A stretch of DNA of 64,000 bases from Morganella psychrotolerans (GCF_001676055.1 NZ_LZEX01000012.1:1-64000), one strand, 5' to 3'. Shown: positions 40,685 to 50,977, numbered from the stretch's first letter. The notes: generated by a model from the letters alone, not told the origin. Made by a program: numbers and translations.

Positions 40685-41155
40685 TTATTCCCTATGATAC
40701 GGATGGTTAGCGGTAATACTCCATGCACGGTATAAACTTTCTGCTACCAGCACACGCACGAGCGGGTGAGGAAGTGTCAGCGGGGAGAGCGACCAGCTCT
40801 GCTCCGCAGCAGTTTTGCAGGCAGGCGCTAATCCTTCAGGCCCGCCGATAAGCAGGCTGATATTACGCCCGTCCTGTTTCCAGCGCTCCAGTTGTCCCGC
40901 CAGCTGTGGCGTATCCCAGCGGTCGCCGGGAATATCCAGGGTGACAATCCGGTTGCCTTTACCCACTGCCGCCAGCATTAATTCACCTTCTCTTTCAAGT
41001 ATCCGTTTGATATCGGCATTCTTACCCCGTTTCCCTGCCGGGACTTCGGTTAATTCAAATGGCATATCTTTCGGAAAACGATGAAGATAATCCTGAAATC
41101 CGGTTTCGACCCAATCGGGCATTTTAGTACCGACGGCAATGAGCTGTAACTTCAA
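40685..41155 (-). CDS. rlmH: 23S rRNA pseudouridine-1915 N3-methyltransferase RlmH
   Basis: A SPOUT-class methyltransferase of 156 residues (E. coli 155) that modifies 23S position 1915 in assembled 70S ribosomes. The SAM-binding knot is seen in LLIGGPEGL and the C-terminus [21 protein letters not shown]. The start codon is TTG at 41155, preceded by GGAG overlapping the end of rsfS. Three bases separate it from rsfS. Confidence 0.96.
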   Translation of the reverse strand: MKLQLIAVGTKMPDWVETGFQDYLHRFPKDMPFELTEVPAGKRGKNADIKRILEREGELMLAAVGKGNRIVTLDIPGDRWDTPQLAGQLERWKQDGRNISLLIGGPEGLAPACKTAAEQSWSLSPLTLPHPLVRVLVAESLYRAWSITANHPYHRE

Positions 41156-41158
41156 AAC

Positions 41159-41476
41159 TTAGCTCCAGAGCTTCTCTAATTCGTACATACGGCGGCTCTC
41201 TTCCTGCATTACATGCACGATGACTTCACCGAGGTCGACGACGATCCAGTCAGAGACACCCTGACCTTCCACGCCGAGTGGCATCAGACCGGCCTGACGG
41301 CAGTCTGTTACCAGGTTATCTGCCACGGATGCCAGATGACGGCTTGATGTGCCGGTGCAAATGAGCATGTAATCTGTGACACTGGACTGGCCGCGGACAT
41401 CAATAGTAATAATATCCTGTGCTTTGGAGTCTTCAAGTTTGTCTATAATAAACTCAAGTAATTCTGTGCCTTGCAA
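41159..41476 (-). CDS. rsfS: Ribosomal silencing factor RsfS
   Basis: Binds ribosomal protein uL14 and blocks subunit joining during starvation. A TTG start at 41476, preceded by AAGGTG 6 bases upstream, gives 105 residues, exactly the E. coli length and alignment ([20 protein letters not shown]). Family motifs are [28 protein letters not shown] and [19 protein letters not shown]. The frame is open further upstream to 41554 but without similarity. First gene of the rsfS-rlmH-mrdA-mrdB-rlpA cluster. Confidence 0.93.
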   Translation of the reverse strand: MQGTELLEFIIDKLEDSKAQDIITIDVRGQSSVTDYMLICTGTSSRHLASVADNLVTDCRQAGLMPLGVEGQGVSDWIVVDLGEVIVHVMQEESRRMYELEKLWS

Positions 41477-41776
41477 AAGGTTCACCTTATTCTGGATAAA
41501 TGGATAACAAAAACGGCCCCCCGGAAATGTTACCGGCAGTACAATGCACTGCATACGGGGTTACTGTGTGCCGGAGAATAGTCACTATTTTACGTTACAC
41601 GGGACGATTTTGCGAGGCTCGCCCGGATGTTGTCACCGGCACGGCAAGAATACCAGCGAACCGGGGGAATACAAAGAAGTAAAGATTAAAGAAATATGAG
41701 TAAAGGTGCTGACAGAAAAACAGAAATCATCCGTTTCTGTACTATTATTATATTTTACAGGCTCAGGAGGGAGCAA

Positions 41777-42280
41777 ATGACATACGGGGACGTTCCCGGC
41801 GGCAAATGGTCACTGCCGGACGATGAAGCGCGGGCGTTGCAACCGCCTGTCCGTGCCGCAGTGCTTATCCGTCTTCACAGCCGCTATAAATATGCACTGA
41901 TGGCATATTCTCCTGCGTTGTATAAAACAACAGGGCGTCTGCTGGCTCAGGCCGGAACCTTGTCACCGGCAGCGCTGTGTGACACAGCTGAAACCTGGAC
42001 ACAGGCATTAGTGAGCGCATTTTCACAGCCGGCGACCCGTGCCAATATGACCAATGCACTGATGCACATGCAGGGCTATTTTAAGCGTTTGCTGACAACG
42101 CAGGAAAAACAGCAGATGACCGACATGATCCTGGCTTACCGGCAGGGAACGGATACGCCGGAGGCAGTAAAAGCGATGCTTTTGCATTATGCGCAGCTTC
42201 ACGACGTCCGTTACTTGTGTGATCAGGCGTTGTTACAACCTGTGGCGGCAGATGGGTCAGTCAGTCACACTCAGGTCTGA
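41777..42280 (+). CDS. YbgA-like protein (DUF1722)
   Basis: A 167-residue cytoplasmic protein of the DUF1722 family (E. coli YbgA, 169 residues). Conserved parts are LIRLHSRYKYALMAYSPALY, TNALMHMQGYFKRLLTTQEK and DMILAYRQG. The biochemical role is unknown; in several bacteria DUF1722 is fused to or next to photolyase genes, but no photolyase is seen here. The ATG at 41777 is chosen because AGGAGG lies just upstream; the frame is open from 41696. Its last 20 bases overlap the convergent hxlR-type gene. Confidence 0.8.
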   Translation: MTYGDVPGGKWSLPDDEARALQPPVRAAVLIRLHSRYKYALMAYSPALYKTTGRLLAQAGTLSPAALCDTAETWTQALVSAFSQPATRANMTNALMHMQGYFKRLLTTQEKQQMTDMILAYRQGTDTPEAVKAMLLHYAQLHDVRYLCDQALLQPVAADGSVSHTQV

Positions 42281-42620
42281 GCAGAGTGTAACGGTCGCCC
42301 ATATTATTATATCCCCAGTCACACATCAGCATCAGAATGGGGATCAGTGAGCGGCCTTTATCTGTAATCGTATATTCAACGCGGGGCGGTACTTCGGCAA
42401 ATATTTCCCGGGTAACCAATCCGTCAGCTTCTAATTCACGTAATTGATTGGTTAAAGTTTTTTGTGAAATATTGGCAATGTAAGTCCGTATTTCACCGAA
42501 TCGCTGAACGGTTTTATCAGATAATAAATTTAAAATTAATGGTTTATATTTCCCACCGATAACGGAGAGCGTTACTTCTATTTCGCTGACTACTTCAATT
42601 TTATTCATTTGGCTATCCAT
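42261..42620 (-). CDS. HxlR-family transcriptional regulator
   Basis: A 119-residue winged-helix regulator. The HxlR pattern is clear: EVTLSVIGGKYKPLILNLL at the start, RFGEIRTYIANISQKTLTNQ as recognition helix, LVTREIFAEVPPRVEYTITD as the wing. It lacks the usual N-terminal cysteine of redox-sensing members. AAGGTAACC precedes the ATG. It is divergent from the SDR gene, which it probably controls, and it overlaps the ybgA-like gene at its 3' end. Confidence 0.9.
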   Translation of the reverse strand: MDSQMNKIEVVSEIEVTLSVIGGKYKPLILNLLSDKTVQRFGEIRTYIANISQKTLTNQLRELEADGLVTREIFAEVPPRVEYTITDKGRSLIPILMLMCDWGYNNMGDRYTLLRPECD

Positions 42621-42622
42621 TG

Positions 42623-42638
42623 GTTACCTTGAGGTAAC
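42623..42638. promoter_or_regulatory. Palindrome overlapping the hxlR-type start, likely operator
   Basis: GTTACCT-TG-AGGTAAC is a perfect 7+7 palindrome two bases before the regulator's ATG and covering its ribosome-binding site. Dimeric winged-helix repressors bind such sites. It suggests autoregulation and perhaps control of the divergent SDR gene. Confidence 0.6.
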
Positions 42639-42703
42639 TTTGTGAAATAAATCTGCCTACTTGCTATGTGTAACGTAAGGAATAGAATTGTGCAAATTTT
42701 ATT

Positions 42704-42783
42704 TATACCCTTATTCATTCAAATTGCAGGTTCGTTGGCGGTACTCAGCCCGCCTGCCTGCATTCTGAATGACGTTGGGTATA
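42704..42783. repeat. ERIC element, short form (80 bp)
   Basis: Ends TATACCC/GGGTATA with TTCATTCAAATTGCAGG and CCTGCATTCTGAATGACG arms; the central GTCACATA part is lost. It lies between the divergent hxlR-type and SDR genes, 19 bases before the SDR start codon, so it may affect the SDR leader. Confidence 0.85.
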
Positions 42784-42802
42784 TACAAACAAGGTAAATA
42801 CA

Positions 42803-43522
42803 ATGAAAAAATTAGTCGTTATCACAGGCGCAAGTTCCGGTATTGGTGAAGCTGTTGCAAAACGCATGAGTCAGGCCGGGCATCCGGTATTATTATTGGC
42901 GCGCCGTGAACAAATTCTGGAGAGCTTTAATCTGCCCGACAGTCTGTGCAAACGTGTTGATGTGACCGATCTCAATGCAATGAAAGCAGCAATCCATGAA
43001 GCGGAAGGGCTTTATGGCAAAACAGATTTATTAATTAACTGTGCGGGCGTCATGTTGCTGGATAATCCGTATGACCAGGATTTCAGTGAATGGCAGCAAA
43101 TGGTGGATGTTAATATTACCGGTGTACTGACAGGTATTAACGTTGTATTGCATGACATGGTGCAACGGGAAGAGGGCACGATTATTAATATCAGCTCGAT
43201 TGCCGGAAGAAAAACATTCCCGAATCATTCAGTTTATTGCGGAACTAAATTTGCGGTTCATGCCATTACAGAAAATATCCGTGAAGAAGTGGCGTCAGCC
43301 AATGTCCGCTTAATTACGATTGCACCGGGTGTGGTTGAAACACCATTATTAAGCCACACCACAAATGAAGAAATTAAGCAGAACTACCAGACCTGGAAAA
43401 AAGATATTCAGTCAGGACTGGCACCGGAAAAAATAGCTGACTGCATTGAATTTGCATACAACCAGCCGCAGGATGTGTGTATCCGCGAAATTGTGATTGC
43501 GAAAACAAAACAGGCAAGCTGA
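42803..43522 (+). CDS. Short-chain dehydrogenase/reductase
   Basis: A 239-residue classical SDR. The NADP(H)-binding TGASSGIGEAVAKRM is at the N-terminus, with LLARRE after the second strand favouring NADPH; the NAG equivalent is INCAGVM; the catalytic serine is in NISSIAGR and the YxxxK is YCGTK. It resembles YdfG/clavulanate-dehydrogenase-like SDRs. The divergent HxlR-type gene suggests induction by a reactive carbonyl or quinone, which is an inference. The substrate is unknown. Confidence 0.9.
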   Translation: MKKLVVITGASSGIGEAVAKRMSQAGHPVLLLARREQILESFNLPDSLCKRVDVTDLNAMKAAIHEAEGLYGKTDLLINCAGVMLLDNPYDQDFSEWQQMVDVNITGVLTGINVVLHDMVQREEGTIINISSIAGRKTFPNHSVYCGTKFAVHAITENIREEVASANVRLITIAPGVVETPLLSHTTNEEIKQNYQTWKKDIQSGLAPEKIADCIEFAYNQPQDVCIREIVIAKTKQAS

Positions 43523-43527
43523 TATAG

Positions 43528-44184
43528 TCAGCGGTAAAGCCCCTGGGTAAGGATATAATTCTGAACGGCGGGGGCGAGCTGATCACGGCAATCCTCGCCA
43601 TTTTTCAGCCGCTCACGGATATTCGTGGCTGAAATAGGAAACAGCGGGGTATCAGCCAGAAAAATATAGCCACACGGAGACTGATGCAGGCTTTCCGGCG
43701 TGGTGATCAGATGTTCCACAAACCAGTCAGCCAGCCTTTCCGACGGAAAATCCAGTGAATAACCCGGGCGTTTGCACACCAGCAGATGACATAAGGTTAA
43801 AATCTTATCCCATTCATGCCAGGTATCAATGCTGAGTAAAGAATCCTGCCCGATGATAAATGCCAGTGACTGTTGCGGGCCAATCTCAGCCCGGTACTGA
43901 CGCAGCGTTTCGACAGTATACGAAAGTGCATCCCGGCGCAGCTCGCGATCGTCCACCCGGAACAGCGGATCACCCTGTACCGCCAGTGTTGCCATCATCA
44001 GACGCTGACGTGCATCAGCCTTTGGCTGCGGGCGGTGCGGCGGGACATTGTTCGGCAGTAAAATAACCTGCTCCAGCCCGGCAACGGCAGCCATCGCTTT
44101 TACGGTATTGATATGTGCCTGATGGACCGGGTCAAATGTTCCGCCATAAAGCGCGAGAATACTGTTATCCGCGTTGTTCATCAT
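43528..44184 (-). CDS. nadD: Nicotinate-nucleotide adenylyltransferase NadD
   Basis: Joins nicotinate mononucleotide and ATP to deamido-NAD. 218 residues (E. coli 213). Nucleotidyl-transferase signatures are LYGGTFDPVHQAH at the N-terminus and FPISATNIRERL near the C-terminus; NNVPPHRPQPKAD and FIIGQDSL are also conserved. It overlaps the end of holA by 20 bases. It begins at one of two adjacent ATG codons (44184 or 44181). Confidence 0.96.
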   Translation of the reverse strand: MMNNADNSILALYGGTFDPVHQAHINTVKAMAAVAGLEQVILLPNNVPPHRPQPKADARQRLMMATLAVQGDPLFRVDDRELRRDALSYTVETLRQYRAEIGPQQSLAFIIGQDSLLSIDTWHEWDKILTLCHLLVCKRPGYSLDFPSERLADWFVEHLITTPESLHQSPCGYIFLADTPLFPISATNIRERLKNGEDCRDQLAPAVQNYILTQGLYR

Positions 44185-45208
44185 AGAGGAGTTGTCCTGT
44201 CTGTGCTTTACCACTCAGAAGCAGTGTCAGTGTCAGGAAATCATCCCCAACAGACTGACCGTAGTCCTGTTTAAGGCGGATTTCAATACGGGCTATCAGG
44301 GTTATCGCAACCTGCAAAGTTTGTGCTGAGAGCCGTGCCAGTGCGTCACTGAGCAGTGTCCTGCGGTTCTGCCAGACACGGTGCTTATCAAATAAAGTAC
44401 GCAGCGGCTGGTGGCGGCTTTCCCGCTGTAAGGTCAGTAACTGCATCACTTCCCGCTGAACAGTGCGCAGCAAAATAACAGGTTCGCTGTCTTCCGCCAG
44501 TAATTGTTGCAGGATATGGCAGGCACGCTTACTTTTTCCCGCCAGCAGAGCATCAGTCCAGTGATACGGCGTAAAATGCGCGGCATCATTGACCGCTGAT
44601 TCCACGCGGGGCAGTGTCAGTTTTCCGTCCGGGTAGATAAGTGCCAGACGCGAGAGTGCCTGGGAGAGCGCCAGCAGGTTTCCCTCATAACAATAGCAGA
44701 GCAGGCGCACGGCCTGTTCATCCGGCTGTAGCTCAAGCAGTGCTGCCCGCGCGGTTACCCATTGCGGCAGGCGGCTCAGTTCCGGTGTCATACAGGTAAT
44801 ATAGGCAGCATCCTGCGATATAGCTTTAAACCAGGCGCTGTTTTCCTGTGCCTTGGTCAGTTTGTAGCCGCGCAGGATAAGCAGCAAATCAGGGTGCAGC
44901 AGCCCGGCGAGTTTCAGAAGCTGTTCGCCCATGGCGGCGTTTGCGCCATTTTCCGGCAGATACAGTGTCAGCGTTTGCCTTCCGGCAAACAGACTGAGTG
45001 ACCGGCAGACAGAAAAAATTTCATCCCAGTCAGTATGTTGCTCGATGCTGAAGCTGTAGTGTTCATCAAATCCCTGCTCCTGCGCCGCATGGCGGATAGC
45101 ATCCCGGGATTCCTGAAGTAATAAGGGTTCGTTACCCCAGAGGAGATAACGTTCACGCAGCCCCGAACGGAGCTGCGTTATGAGTTGCTCAGGTGAAACT
45201 TTTATCAT
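44165..45208 (-). CDS. holA: DNA polymerase III delta subunit HolA
   Basis: Clamp-loader subunit that opens the beta clamp; 347 residues (E. coli 343). Conserved parts are SGLRERYLLWGNEPLLLQES, an AAA+-like first domain without Walker A, and helical domains at the C-terminus (LKQDYGQSVGDDFLTLTLLL). Its ATG overlaps the lptE stop as ATGA. Confidence 0.96.
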   Translation of the reverse strand: MIKVSPEQLITQLRSGLRERYLLWGNEPLLLQESRDAIRHAAQEQGFDEHYSFSIEQHTDWDEIFSVCRSLSLFAGRQTLTLYLPENGANAAMGEQLLKLAGLLHPDLLLILRGYKLTKAQENSAWFKAISQDAAYITCMTPELSRLPQWVTARAALLELQPDEQAVRLLCYCYEGNLLALSQALSRLALIYPDGKLTLPRVESAVNDAAHFTPYHWTDALLAGKSKRACHILQQLLAEDSEPVILLRTVQREVMQLLTLQRESRHQPLRTLFDKHRVWQNRRTLLSDALARLSAQTLQVAITLIARIEIRLKQDYGQSVGDDFLTLTLLLSGKAQTGQLLYDEQRG

Positions 45209-45759
45209 GCCTTGGGTGTGACAATCTCAGCAGCTTCAGCGTTCTCATGTTGCTTTTGCTGCTCAGATGGCTGAATAACCAGAAGTTTACGGATAAGACG
45301 GGCGGCGGCCTGCTCGCGCATTTCGTCACGCACCATGTCTTTTTCCGCATCTTTTGCCAGTGCTTCCAGCGGGTTATCAAAGAATGAACGCTCTACACGA
45401 ACACTCAGCGGATACACTGAGCCGTTCGGCATAATGACCTGGGCATTCAGGAAATAGACCAGTTCTTTTTCAGCGGCTTTACCATCCTGGAAAACAGAGA
45501 CGGTTTCTTCCGAACCTTCAGAAGAACTGACAATTTTCAGCACAGGGATTGATGCGTCACCGCTCTCAATAATCTGCACGTTATTTAGCCGTAATTGCTG
45601 GCGGATAGCACGGGTCTGTGCGCCGTACGGATCACCGGTGCTGATTTGCAGTTTCTGTAATTCAGCCGGAATTTGCGTGGTACCACGCAGCTGGAAGCCG
45701 CAGCCTGCGGTGACCAGCACCGCAAACCCGAGCAACAGCGTCATAATGCGATGTCGCAC
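45205..45759 (-). CDS. lptE: LPS-assembly lipoprotein LptE
   Basis: Outer-membrane lipoprotein that plugs the LptD barrel and helps insert lipopolysaccharide. 184 residues. The signal ends at the lipobox LVTAGC; FQLRGTTQIP, RAIRQQLRLNNV and RSFFDNPLEALAKD match the family. It starts at GTG 45759 with AAGGAG 6 bases upstream. It lies 14 bases after leuS and is coupled to holA. Confidence 0.95.
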   Translation of the reverse strand: MRHRIMTLLLGFAVLVTAGCGFQLRGTTQIPAELQKLQISTGDPYGAQTRAIRQQLRLNNVQIIESGDASIPVLKIVSSSEGSEETVSVFQDGKAAEKELVYFLNAQVIMPNGSVYPLSVRVERSFFDNPLEALAKDAEKDMVRDEMREQAAARLIRKLLVIQPSEQQKQHENAEAAEIVTPKA

Positions 45760-45773
45760 GATATCTCCTTAAA

Positions 45774-48356
45774 TTAACCTACAACCAGGTTCAGTAACTT
45801 ACCCGGGACATAAATGACTTTGCGAATACTCACACCTTCGAGGTATTTCACGACATTCTGCTCTTCCGACGCCTGCGCTAATACCGCATCCTGCACCGCA
45901 TCAGCAGCGACAGTGATACGACCGCGGACTTTACCGTTGATCTGGATAACAATCAGTTTGGTATCATCAATCATTGCGTCTTCGCTGGCAACCGGCCACT
46001 GCGCATCATCCACATCCGTTTCATGACCGAGTGCTTTCCACAGGGTGAAACCGGCGTGCGGAATGATCGGGGACAGCATCAGAATAATAGCATCCAGCGC
46101 TTCCTGCATCAGGGCGCGATCCTGCTCCGTTTTCTGAGGTGCCTGCAGCAATTTGTTCATCAGTTCCATAATCGCGGCGATAACCGTATTGAACTGTTGA
46201 CGGCGGCCTGCATCATCACTGACTTTGGCGATGGTTTTATGCAGCGCGCGGCGCAGATCTTTCTGCTCTGCAGTCAGCGTGGTCAGATCCAGTGTACCGG
46301 TTTTGCCTTTCTGCGTGTGCTCGAACACCAGGCGCCAGACACGGCGGATAAAGCGGTTTGCGCCTTCCACACCGGACTCCTGCCATTCCAGTGTCAGCTC
46401 CGGTGGTGCGGCAAACATCATAAACAGGCGGACAGTATCCGCACCGTATTTTTCGACCATGATCTGAGGGTCAACGCCGTTATTTTTCGATTTCGACATT
46501 TTACTCATACCGGTGTAAACCAGCTCACGACCTTCATTATCAGTTGCTTTGATAACCCGGTTTTTATCATCACGCTCAAGAATGGCATCTTCCGGAGAAA
46601 CCCAGACACGGTGACCATCGGTATCGGTATAGTAGAATGAATCTGCCAGTACCATTCCCTGACATAACAGACGCTTAGCCGGTTCATCAGAATTAACCAG
46701 ACCTGCATCGCGCATCAGTTTGTGGAAGAAGCGGAAATACATCAGGTGCATGATGGCGTGTTCAATACCACCGATATACTGATCGACCGGCAGCCAGTAG
46801 TTTGCCGCAGCCGGGTCCAGCATACCTTTGTCGTAATCCGGGCAGCAGTAACGGGCGTAATACCAGGAGGATTCCATAAAGGTATCAAAGGTATCGGTTT
46901 CACGCAGCGCCGGCTGACCATTAATAGTGGTTTTTGCCCACTCAGGATCAGCTTTAATCGGGCTGGTAATGCCATCCATAACCACATCTTCCGGCAGAAT
47001 AACCGGGAGCTGGTCTTCCGGAACCGGGACTACCGTTCCGTCTTCCAGTGTTGCCATCGGGATTGGCGCGCCCCAGTAACGCTGACGGGAAACCCCCCAG
47101 TCGCGCAGGCGGTAGTTTACTTTGCGCTGACCGGCACCCAGGGCAACCAGTTTGTCAGCAACCGCATTGAACCCGGCGGTATTATCCAGACCATCAAATT
47201 CGCCTGAATTAAACAGGGCATTTTTACCGGTCATGGCAGCGGCACTTAAATCAGGTGCATTGCCGTTATCATCGAGGATAACCGCTTTCAGGGTTAAATC
47301 GTATTTACGGGCAAACTCCCAGTCGCGCTGATCGTGGGCAGGAACCGCCATTACCGCACCCGTACCGTATTCCATCAGAACAAAGTTGGCGACCCAGACA
47401 GGTACTTTTTCACCGGACAGCGGATGAACAGCATACATGCCGGTTGCAACGCCTTTTTTCTCCATCGTGGCCATTTCAGCTTCAGCCACTTTGGTATTAC
47501 GGCATTCATCAATGAAATCTTTCAGGGCCGGGTTATTCAGCGCAGCCTGTTGTGCCAGCGGGTGACCTGCGGCGACAGCCAGGTAAGTCACGCCCATAAA
47601 GGTATCAGGACGGGTGGTGTAGACACTCAGTTTTTCGTCGCTGTCAGCCACATCAAAGGTGATTTCCACCCCTTCTGAGCGGCCAATCCAGTTACGCTGC
47701 ATGGTTTTGACCTGTTCCGGCCACTCATCCAGTTTATCGAGGTCATTGAGCAGTTCTTCCGCGTAAGCGGTGATTTTAATAAACCACTGCGGGATCTCTT
47801 TGCGCTCAACCGGGGTATCACAGCGCCAGCAGCAGCCGTCGATAACCTGTTCGTTTGCAAGGACTGTCAGGTCATGCGGGCACCAGTTGACAGCAGACGT
47901 CTTTTTATACGCCATTCCCTTTTCAAACAGTTTGGTGAAGAACCACTGTTCCCAGCGGTAATATTCCGGCGTACAGGTGGTGACTTCGCGATCCCAGTCG
48001 TAAGCAAAACCCAGTTTTTTTAACTGGTTTTTCATGTAATCAATATTGGCGTAAGTCCAGGGAGCAGGTGCGGTATTATTTTTTACCGCCGCACCTTCAG
48101 CCGGAAGACCAAACGCATCCCAGCCGATTGGTTGTAATACGTTTTTCCCCAGCATCCGCTGGTAGCGCGACATCACATCACCCAGGGTGTAGTTACGTAC
48201 GTGGCCCATGTGTAGTCGTCCGGAAGGATACGGTAGCATAGACAGACAGTAGTATTTTTCTTTACTGTTATCTTCAGTCACTTTAAATGTTTGTTTTTCC
48301 TGCCAGTGACTCTGGACTTGTTGCTCTATGTCTTCGGGACGATATTGTTCTTGCAT
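45774..48356 (-). CDS. leuS: Leucyl-tRNA synthetase
   Basis: Class I synthetase that charges tRNA-Leu; 860 residues, equal to E. coli. The HIGH motif appears as HMGH in [20 protein letters not shown], the KMSKS loop as [11 protein letters not shown], and the CP1 editing domain includes [16 protein letters not shown]. The ATG at 48356 ([11 protein letters not shown]) is chosen by alignment; the frame is open upstream to 48485 without similarity. First gene of leuS-lptE-holA-nadD. Confidence 0.98.
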   Translation of the reverse strand: MQEQYRPEDIEQQVQSHWQEKQTFKVTEDNSKEKYYCLSMLPYPSGRLHMGHVRNYTLGDVMSRYQRMLGKNVLQPIGWDAFGLPAEGAAVKNNTAPAPWTYANIDYMKNQLKKLGFAYDWDREVTTCTPEYYRWEQWFFTKLFEKGMAYKKTSAVNWCPHDLTVLANEQVIDGCCWRCDTPVERKEIPQWFIKITAYAEELLNDLDKLDEWPEQVKTMQRNWIGRSEGVEITFDVADSDEKLSVYTTRPDTFMGVTYLAVAAGHPLAQQAALNNPALKDFIDECRNTKVAEAEMATMEKKGVATGMYAVHPLSGEKVPVWVANFVLMEYGTGAVMAVPAHDQRDWEFARKYDLTLKAVILDDNGNAPDLSAAAMTGKNALFNSGEFDGLDNTAGFNAVADKLVALGAGQRKVNYRLRDWGVSRQRYWGAPIPMATLEDGTVVPVPEDQLPVILPEDVVMDGITSPIKADPEWAKTTINGQPALRETDTFDTFMESSWYYARYCCPDYDKGMLDPAAANYWLPVDQYIGGIEHAIMHLMYFRFFHKLMRDAGLVNSDEPAKRLLCQGMVLADSFYYTDTDGHRVWVSPEDAILERDDKNRVIKATDNEGRELVYTGMSKMSKSKNNGVDPQIMVEKYGADTVRLFMMFAAPPELTLEWQESGVEGANRFIRRVWRLVFEHTQKGKTGTLDLTTLTAEQKDLRRALHKTIAKVSDDAGRRQQFNTVIAAIMELMNKLLQAPQKTEQDRALMQEALDAIILMLSPIIPHAGFTLWKALGHETDVDDAQWPVASEDAMIDDTKLIVIQINGKVRGRITVAADAVQDAVLAQASEEQNVVKYLEGVSIRKVIYVPGKLLNLVVG

Positions 48357-48537
48357 GGCACCGGTATTCCTGTGGTGAGTAACTGCCGGACGCGCTGCAT
48401 ATAATGCCGCAGCGTTCAGCTCGGGATATAGGATTTTATTAATATCAGACTCGTTAGCATAGCCGATATGCCCCTGAGGGAACAACAGTTAAGCTCGATA
48501 AGGGGTGAAAAAAGCAGGGGAAGTGCGGTGAGAGGGG

Positions 48538-48562
48538 GAAAAGGCCGGTACTGAACCGGCCG
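48538..48562 (-). terminator. gltIJKL operon terminator
   Basis: GGCCGGT and ACCGGCC flank a 5-base loop, with a short T-run (minus strand) after it. It lies beyond the ERIC element that follows gltL and before leuS. The T-run is short, so it may be moderate in strength. Confidence 0.65.
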
Positions 48563-48573
48563 TTCTGAACATT

Positions 48574-48700
48574 TATACCCTTATTCATTCAAACCGCAGG
48601 TTCGTTGGCCGCGTGAAACCAGCCGGGTCACATAGTTTACCTATGCTCCCCGTCTGGTTTCACTTACCGCCTGCCTGCAACTTGAATGACGTTGGGTATA
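48574..48700. repeat. ERIC element, full length
   Basis: A 127-base copy with TATACCC/GGGTATA ends. Its arms contain AACCAGCCGGGTCACATAG and CCGTCTGGTTT. It lies 7 bases after the gltL stop codon, in the 3' untranslated part of the glt message. Confidence 0.9.
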
Positions 48701-48706
48701 TGTACA

Positions 48707-49432
48707 TTAATGCAGGATTTTGGCGAGAAACTCTTTGGCGCGATCCGATTTCGGATTGACAAAGAAATCCTCTTTTTTACTGTCTTCGACGATTTTGCCT
48801 TCATCCATAAAAATCACGCGATCCGCCACTTTACGGGCAAATCCCATTTCGTGGGTGACAACCATCATCGTCATTCCTTCATGAGCCAGTTCGACCATAA
48901 CATCCAGCACTTCATTGATCATTTCAGGGTCAAGAGCCGATGTCGGTTCATCAAACAGCATCGCCACGGGATCCATACAGAGTGCGCGGGCAATTGCCAC
49001 ACGCTGCTGTTGTCCGCCGGAGAGCTGTGACGGGAATTTATCCGCATGGCTGCTCAGCCCTACGCGCTCCAGCAGTTTCAGCGCTTTCTCTTTTGCCGCC
49101 GCTTTGTCGCGGTTCAGCACTTTAACCTGCGCCAGAGTCAGGTTTTCAATAATAGAGAGGTGAGGGAACAACTCAAAGTGCTGGAAGACCATCCCTACCT
49201 TTGAGCGCAGTTTTGCCAGATTAGTCCGTTTATTATTAACCTGTGTGCCGTCGACAAAGATTTCGCCTTCCTGAACCGGCTCCAGACCATTAACCGTTTT
49301 TATCAGTGTGGATTTGCCGGATCCGGACGGACCGCACACGACAACCACTTCCCCTTTTTTGACGTCGGTCGAGCAGTCGGTTAAGACACGGAACTGACCG
49401 TACCATTTGGATACATTTTTCAGGGAGATCAT
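48707..49432 (-). CDS. gltL: Glutamate/aspartate ABC transporter ATPase GltL
   Basis: A 241-residue ATPase, equal to E. coli. Walker A is [10 protein letters not shown], the signature LSGGQQQR, Walker [15 protein letters not shown], and the switch [10 protein letters not shown]. It powers uptake of glutamate and aspartate through GltJK. It overlaps gltK by ATGA. Confidence 0.97.
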   Translation of the reverse strand: MISLKNVSKWYGQFRVLTDCSTDVKKGEVVVVCGPSGSGKSTLIKTVNGLEPVQEGEIFVDGTQVNNKRTNLAKLRSKVGMVFQHFELFPHLSIIENLTLAQVKVLNRDKAAAKEKALKLLERVGLSSHADKFPSQLSGGQQQRVAIARALCMDPVAMLFDEPTSALDPEMINEVLDVMVELAHEGMTMMVVTHEMGFARKVADRVIFMDEGKIVEDSKKEDFFVNPKSDRAKEFLAKILH

Positions 49433-50106
49433 GACACAGTCCTTTTCTTGAGATAATTAACCAGCATTGACGCCGCAAAACTGATAATAAAGTACACAGC
49501 ACCGGCAAACAGCACCATCTCTATTTGTGTTCCGTCGCGCTCGCCGATATTGCTGGCGGTACGGAAGAAATCCGTCAGGCTGAGGACATACACCAGAGAG
49601 GTATCCTGGAACAATACAATGCCCTGGGTCAGCAGCAGCGGGATCATGGCCCTGAATGCCTGGGGCAGAATAACCAGACGCATGGTCTGCATTTTGGTCA
49701 TGCCCAGCGCCAGTGAGGCGGAGGTTTGTCCTTTAGAGACGCTTTGGATCCCCGCGCGGATAATTTCAGCATAATAGGCGGCTTCAAACAAAGAGAACGC
49801 TATCATAGCGGAGATCAGACGGATATCTGTTTTTGGTGATATGCCAAGAACATTTTGGACTAAGTTAGGCACAATCAGATAAAACCACAGCAGCACCATT
49901 ACCAGCGGCACGGAACGAAAGGCATTCACATAGAGAGCGGCTATCCATCTGATGGCTTTTACAGAGGAAAGACGCATCATCGCCAGCACGGTTCCCCAGA
50001 GGATCCCGATAACAATGGCGGTGATGGTTATTTTAGCGGTGATAGCCAGCCCCTGTAACAGGAACGGCATACCCGGCATCACGGAACTCCAGTCAAATTC
50101 GTACAT
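49429..50106 (-). CDS. gltK: Glutamate/aspartate ABC permease GltK
   Basis: A 225-residue inner-membrane permease (E. coli 224). The start [20 protein letters not shown] and the coupling helix [20 protein letters not shown] identify it. Its ATG shares bases with the gltJ stop (TGATG), so the two permeases are translationally coupled. Confidence 0.96.
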   Translation of the reverse strand: MYEFDWSSVMPGMPFLLQGLAITAKITITAIVIGILWGTVLAMMRLSSVKAIRWIAALYVNAFRSVPLVMVLLWFYLIVPNLVQNVLGISPKTDIRLISAMIAFSLFEAAYYAEIIRAGIQSVSKGQTSASLALGMTKMQTMRLVILPQAFRAMIPLLLTQGIVLFQDTSLVYVLSLTDFFRTASNIGERDGTQIEMVLFAGAVYFIISFAASMLVNYLKKRTVS

Positions 50107-50843
50107 CAGTGACCTCCCGTCCCGGGCAGACGTACCCGTTTTTCCAGTAAATGCATTGCGACCATAATAATGATGTTAATGCCGACATACGCGAGGGTGA
50201 TGGCGGTAAAGGATTCATACGCCCGGGCGGAGTAATCGAGTAATTTTCCTGCCTGTGCTGCCATATCAACCAGACCGATTGTGGAGGCGATAGCAGAGTT
50301 TTTCACCAGATTCAGCATTTCGGATGTCATCGGCGGAATAATTACGCGGTAAGCATTCGGCAGCAGGACATAGCGGTAAGTCTGTGGCAGTGTTAGTCCC
50401 ACCGCAAGACCGGCAGCTTTCTGACCGCGCGGCAGTGACTGAATAGCGGCGCGCACCTGTTCTGTCATACGGGCAGCGGTAAACAGCCCCAGACAAAGCA
50501 TTGAGGAAATAAAGAACTGGATATTCGGATCGAGATCCATCTTAAACCAGTCACGGACAGCCGGTGGCAGGAATTCCGGGATAACCAGATACCAGGTAAA
50601 AAACTGGACGATCAGAGGTACATTACGGAAAATTTCCACATAAACAGTGCCGAGCGAAGAGAGAAACCGGTTCGGTACGGTACGCAGAATGCCGAACAGA
50701 GATCCCACCAGAAAGGCGATAATCCAGGCACAAATTGACAGCATTACCGTGACTTTCAGACCGGACAGGATCCAGCCGAAGTAGGTGGTATTGCCGAAGG
50801 GGGCGGGCTGAAAAAAAATCCCCCAATCCCAGTTAGCTGACAT
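50106..50843 (-). CDS. gltJ: Glutamate/aspartate ABC permease GltJ
   Basis: A 245-residue permease (E. coli 246). It shows [20 protein letters not shown] at the N-terminus and [20 protein letters not shown] as coupling helix. The ATG at 50843 has GGGAG 8 bases upstream; the frame is open to 50903 but not conserved. A hairpin and an ERIC element separate it from gltI. Confidence 0.96.
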   Translation of the reverse strand: MSANWDWGIFFQPAPFGNTTYFGWILSGLKVTVMLSICAWIIAFLVGSLFGILRTVPNRFLSSLGTVYVEIFRNVPLIVQFFTWYLVIPEFLPPAVRDWFKMDLDPNIQFFISSMLCLGLFTAARMTEQVRAAIQSLPRGQKAAGLAVGLTLPQTYRYVLLPNAYRVIIPPMTSEMLNLVKNSAIASTIGLVDMAAQAGKLLDYSARAYESFTAITLAYVGINIIIMVAMHLLEKRVRLPGTGGH

Positions 50844-50937
50844 AGCGCGGCTCCCGTTAAAAGAACGAACTCCCTGTACAAGAGAAATAGTCTGTGGTGA
50901 CAATGGATTTACATCCGGCGGACAGCGGTATTATTGT

Positions 50938-50971
50938 CTGCGCCCGCAACAAGTAAGGCATGCGGGCGCAG
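50938..50971 (-). other. Intercistronic hairpin between gltI and gltJ
   Basis: CTGCGCCCGCA and TGCGGGCGCAG form an 11-bp perfect stem with a 12-base loop and no T-run. In E. coli the same position yields the SroC RNA and lowers gltJKL relative to gltI. A similar role (3' protection of gltI mRNA or partial termination) is inferred. Confidence 0.65.
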
Positions 50972-50977
50972 CGGTCT

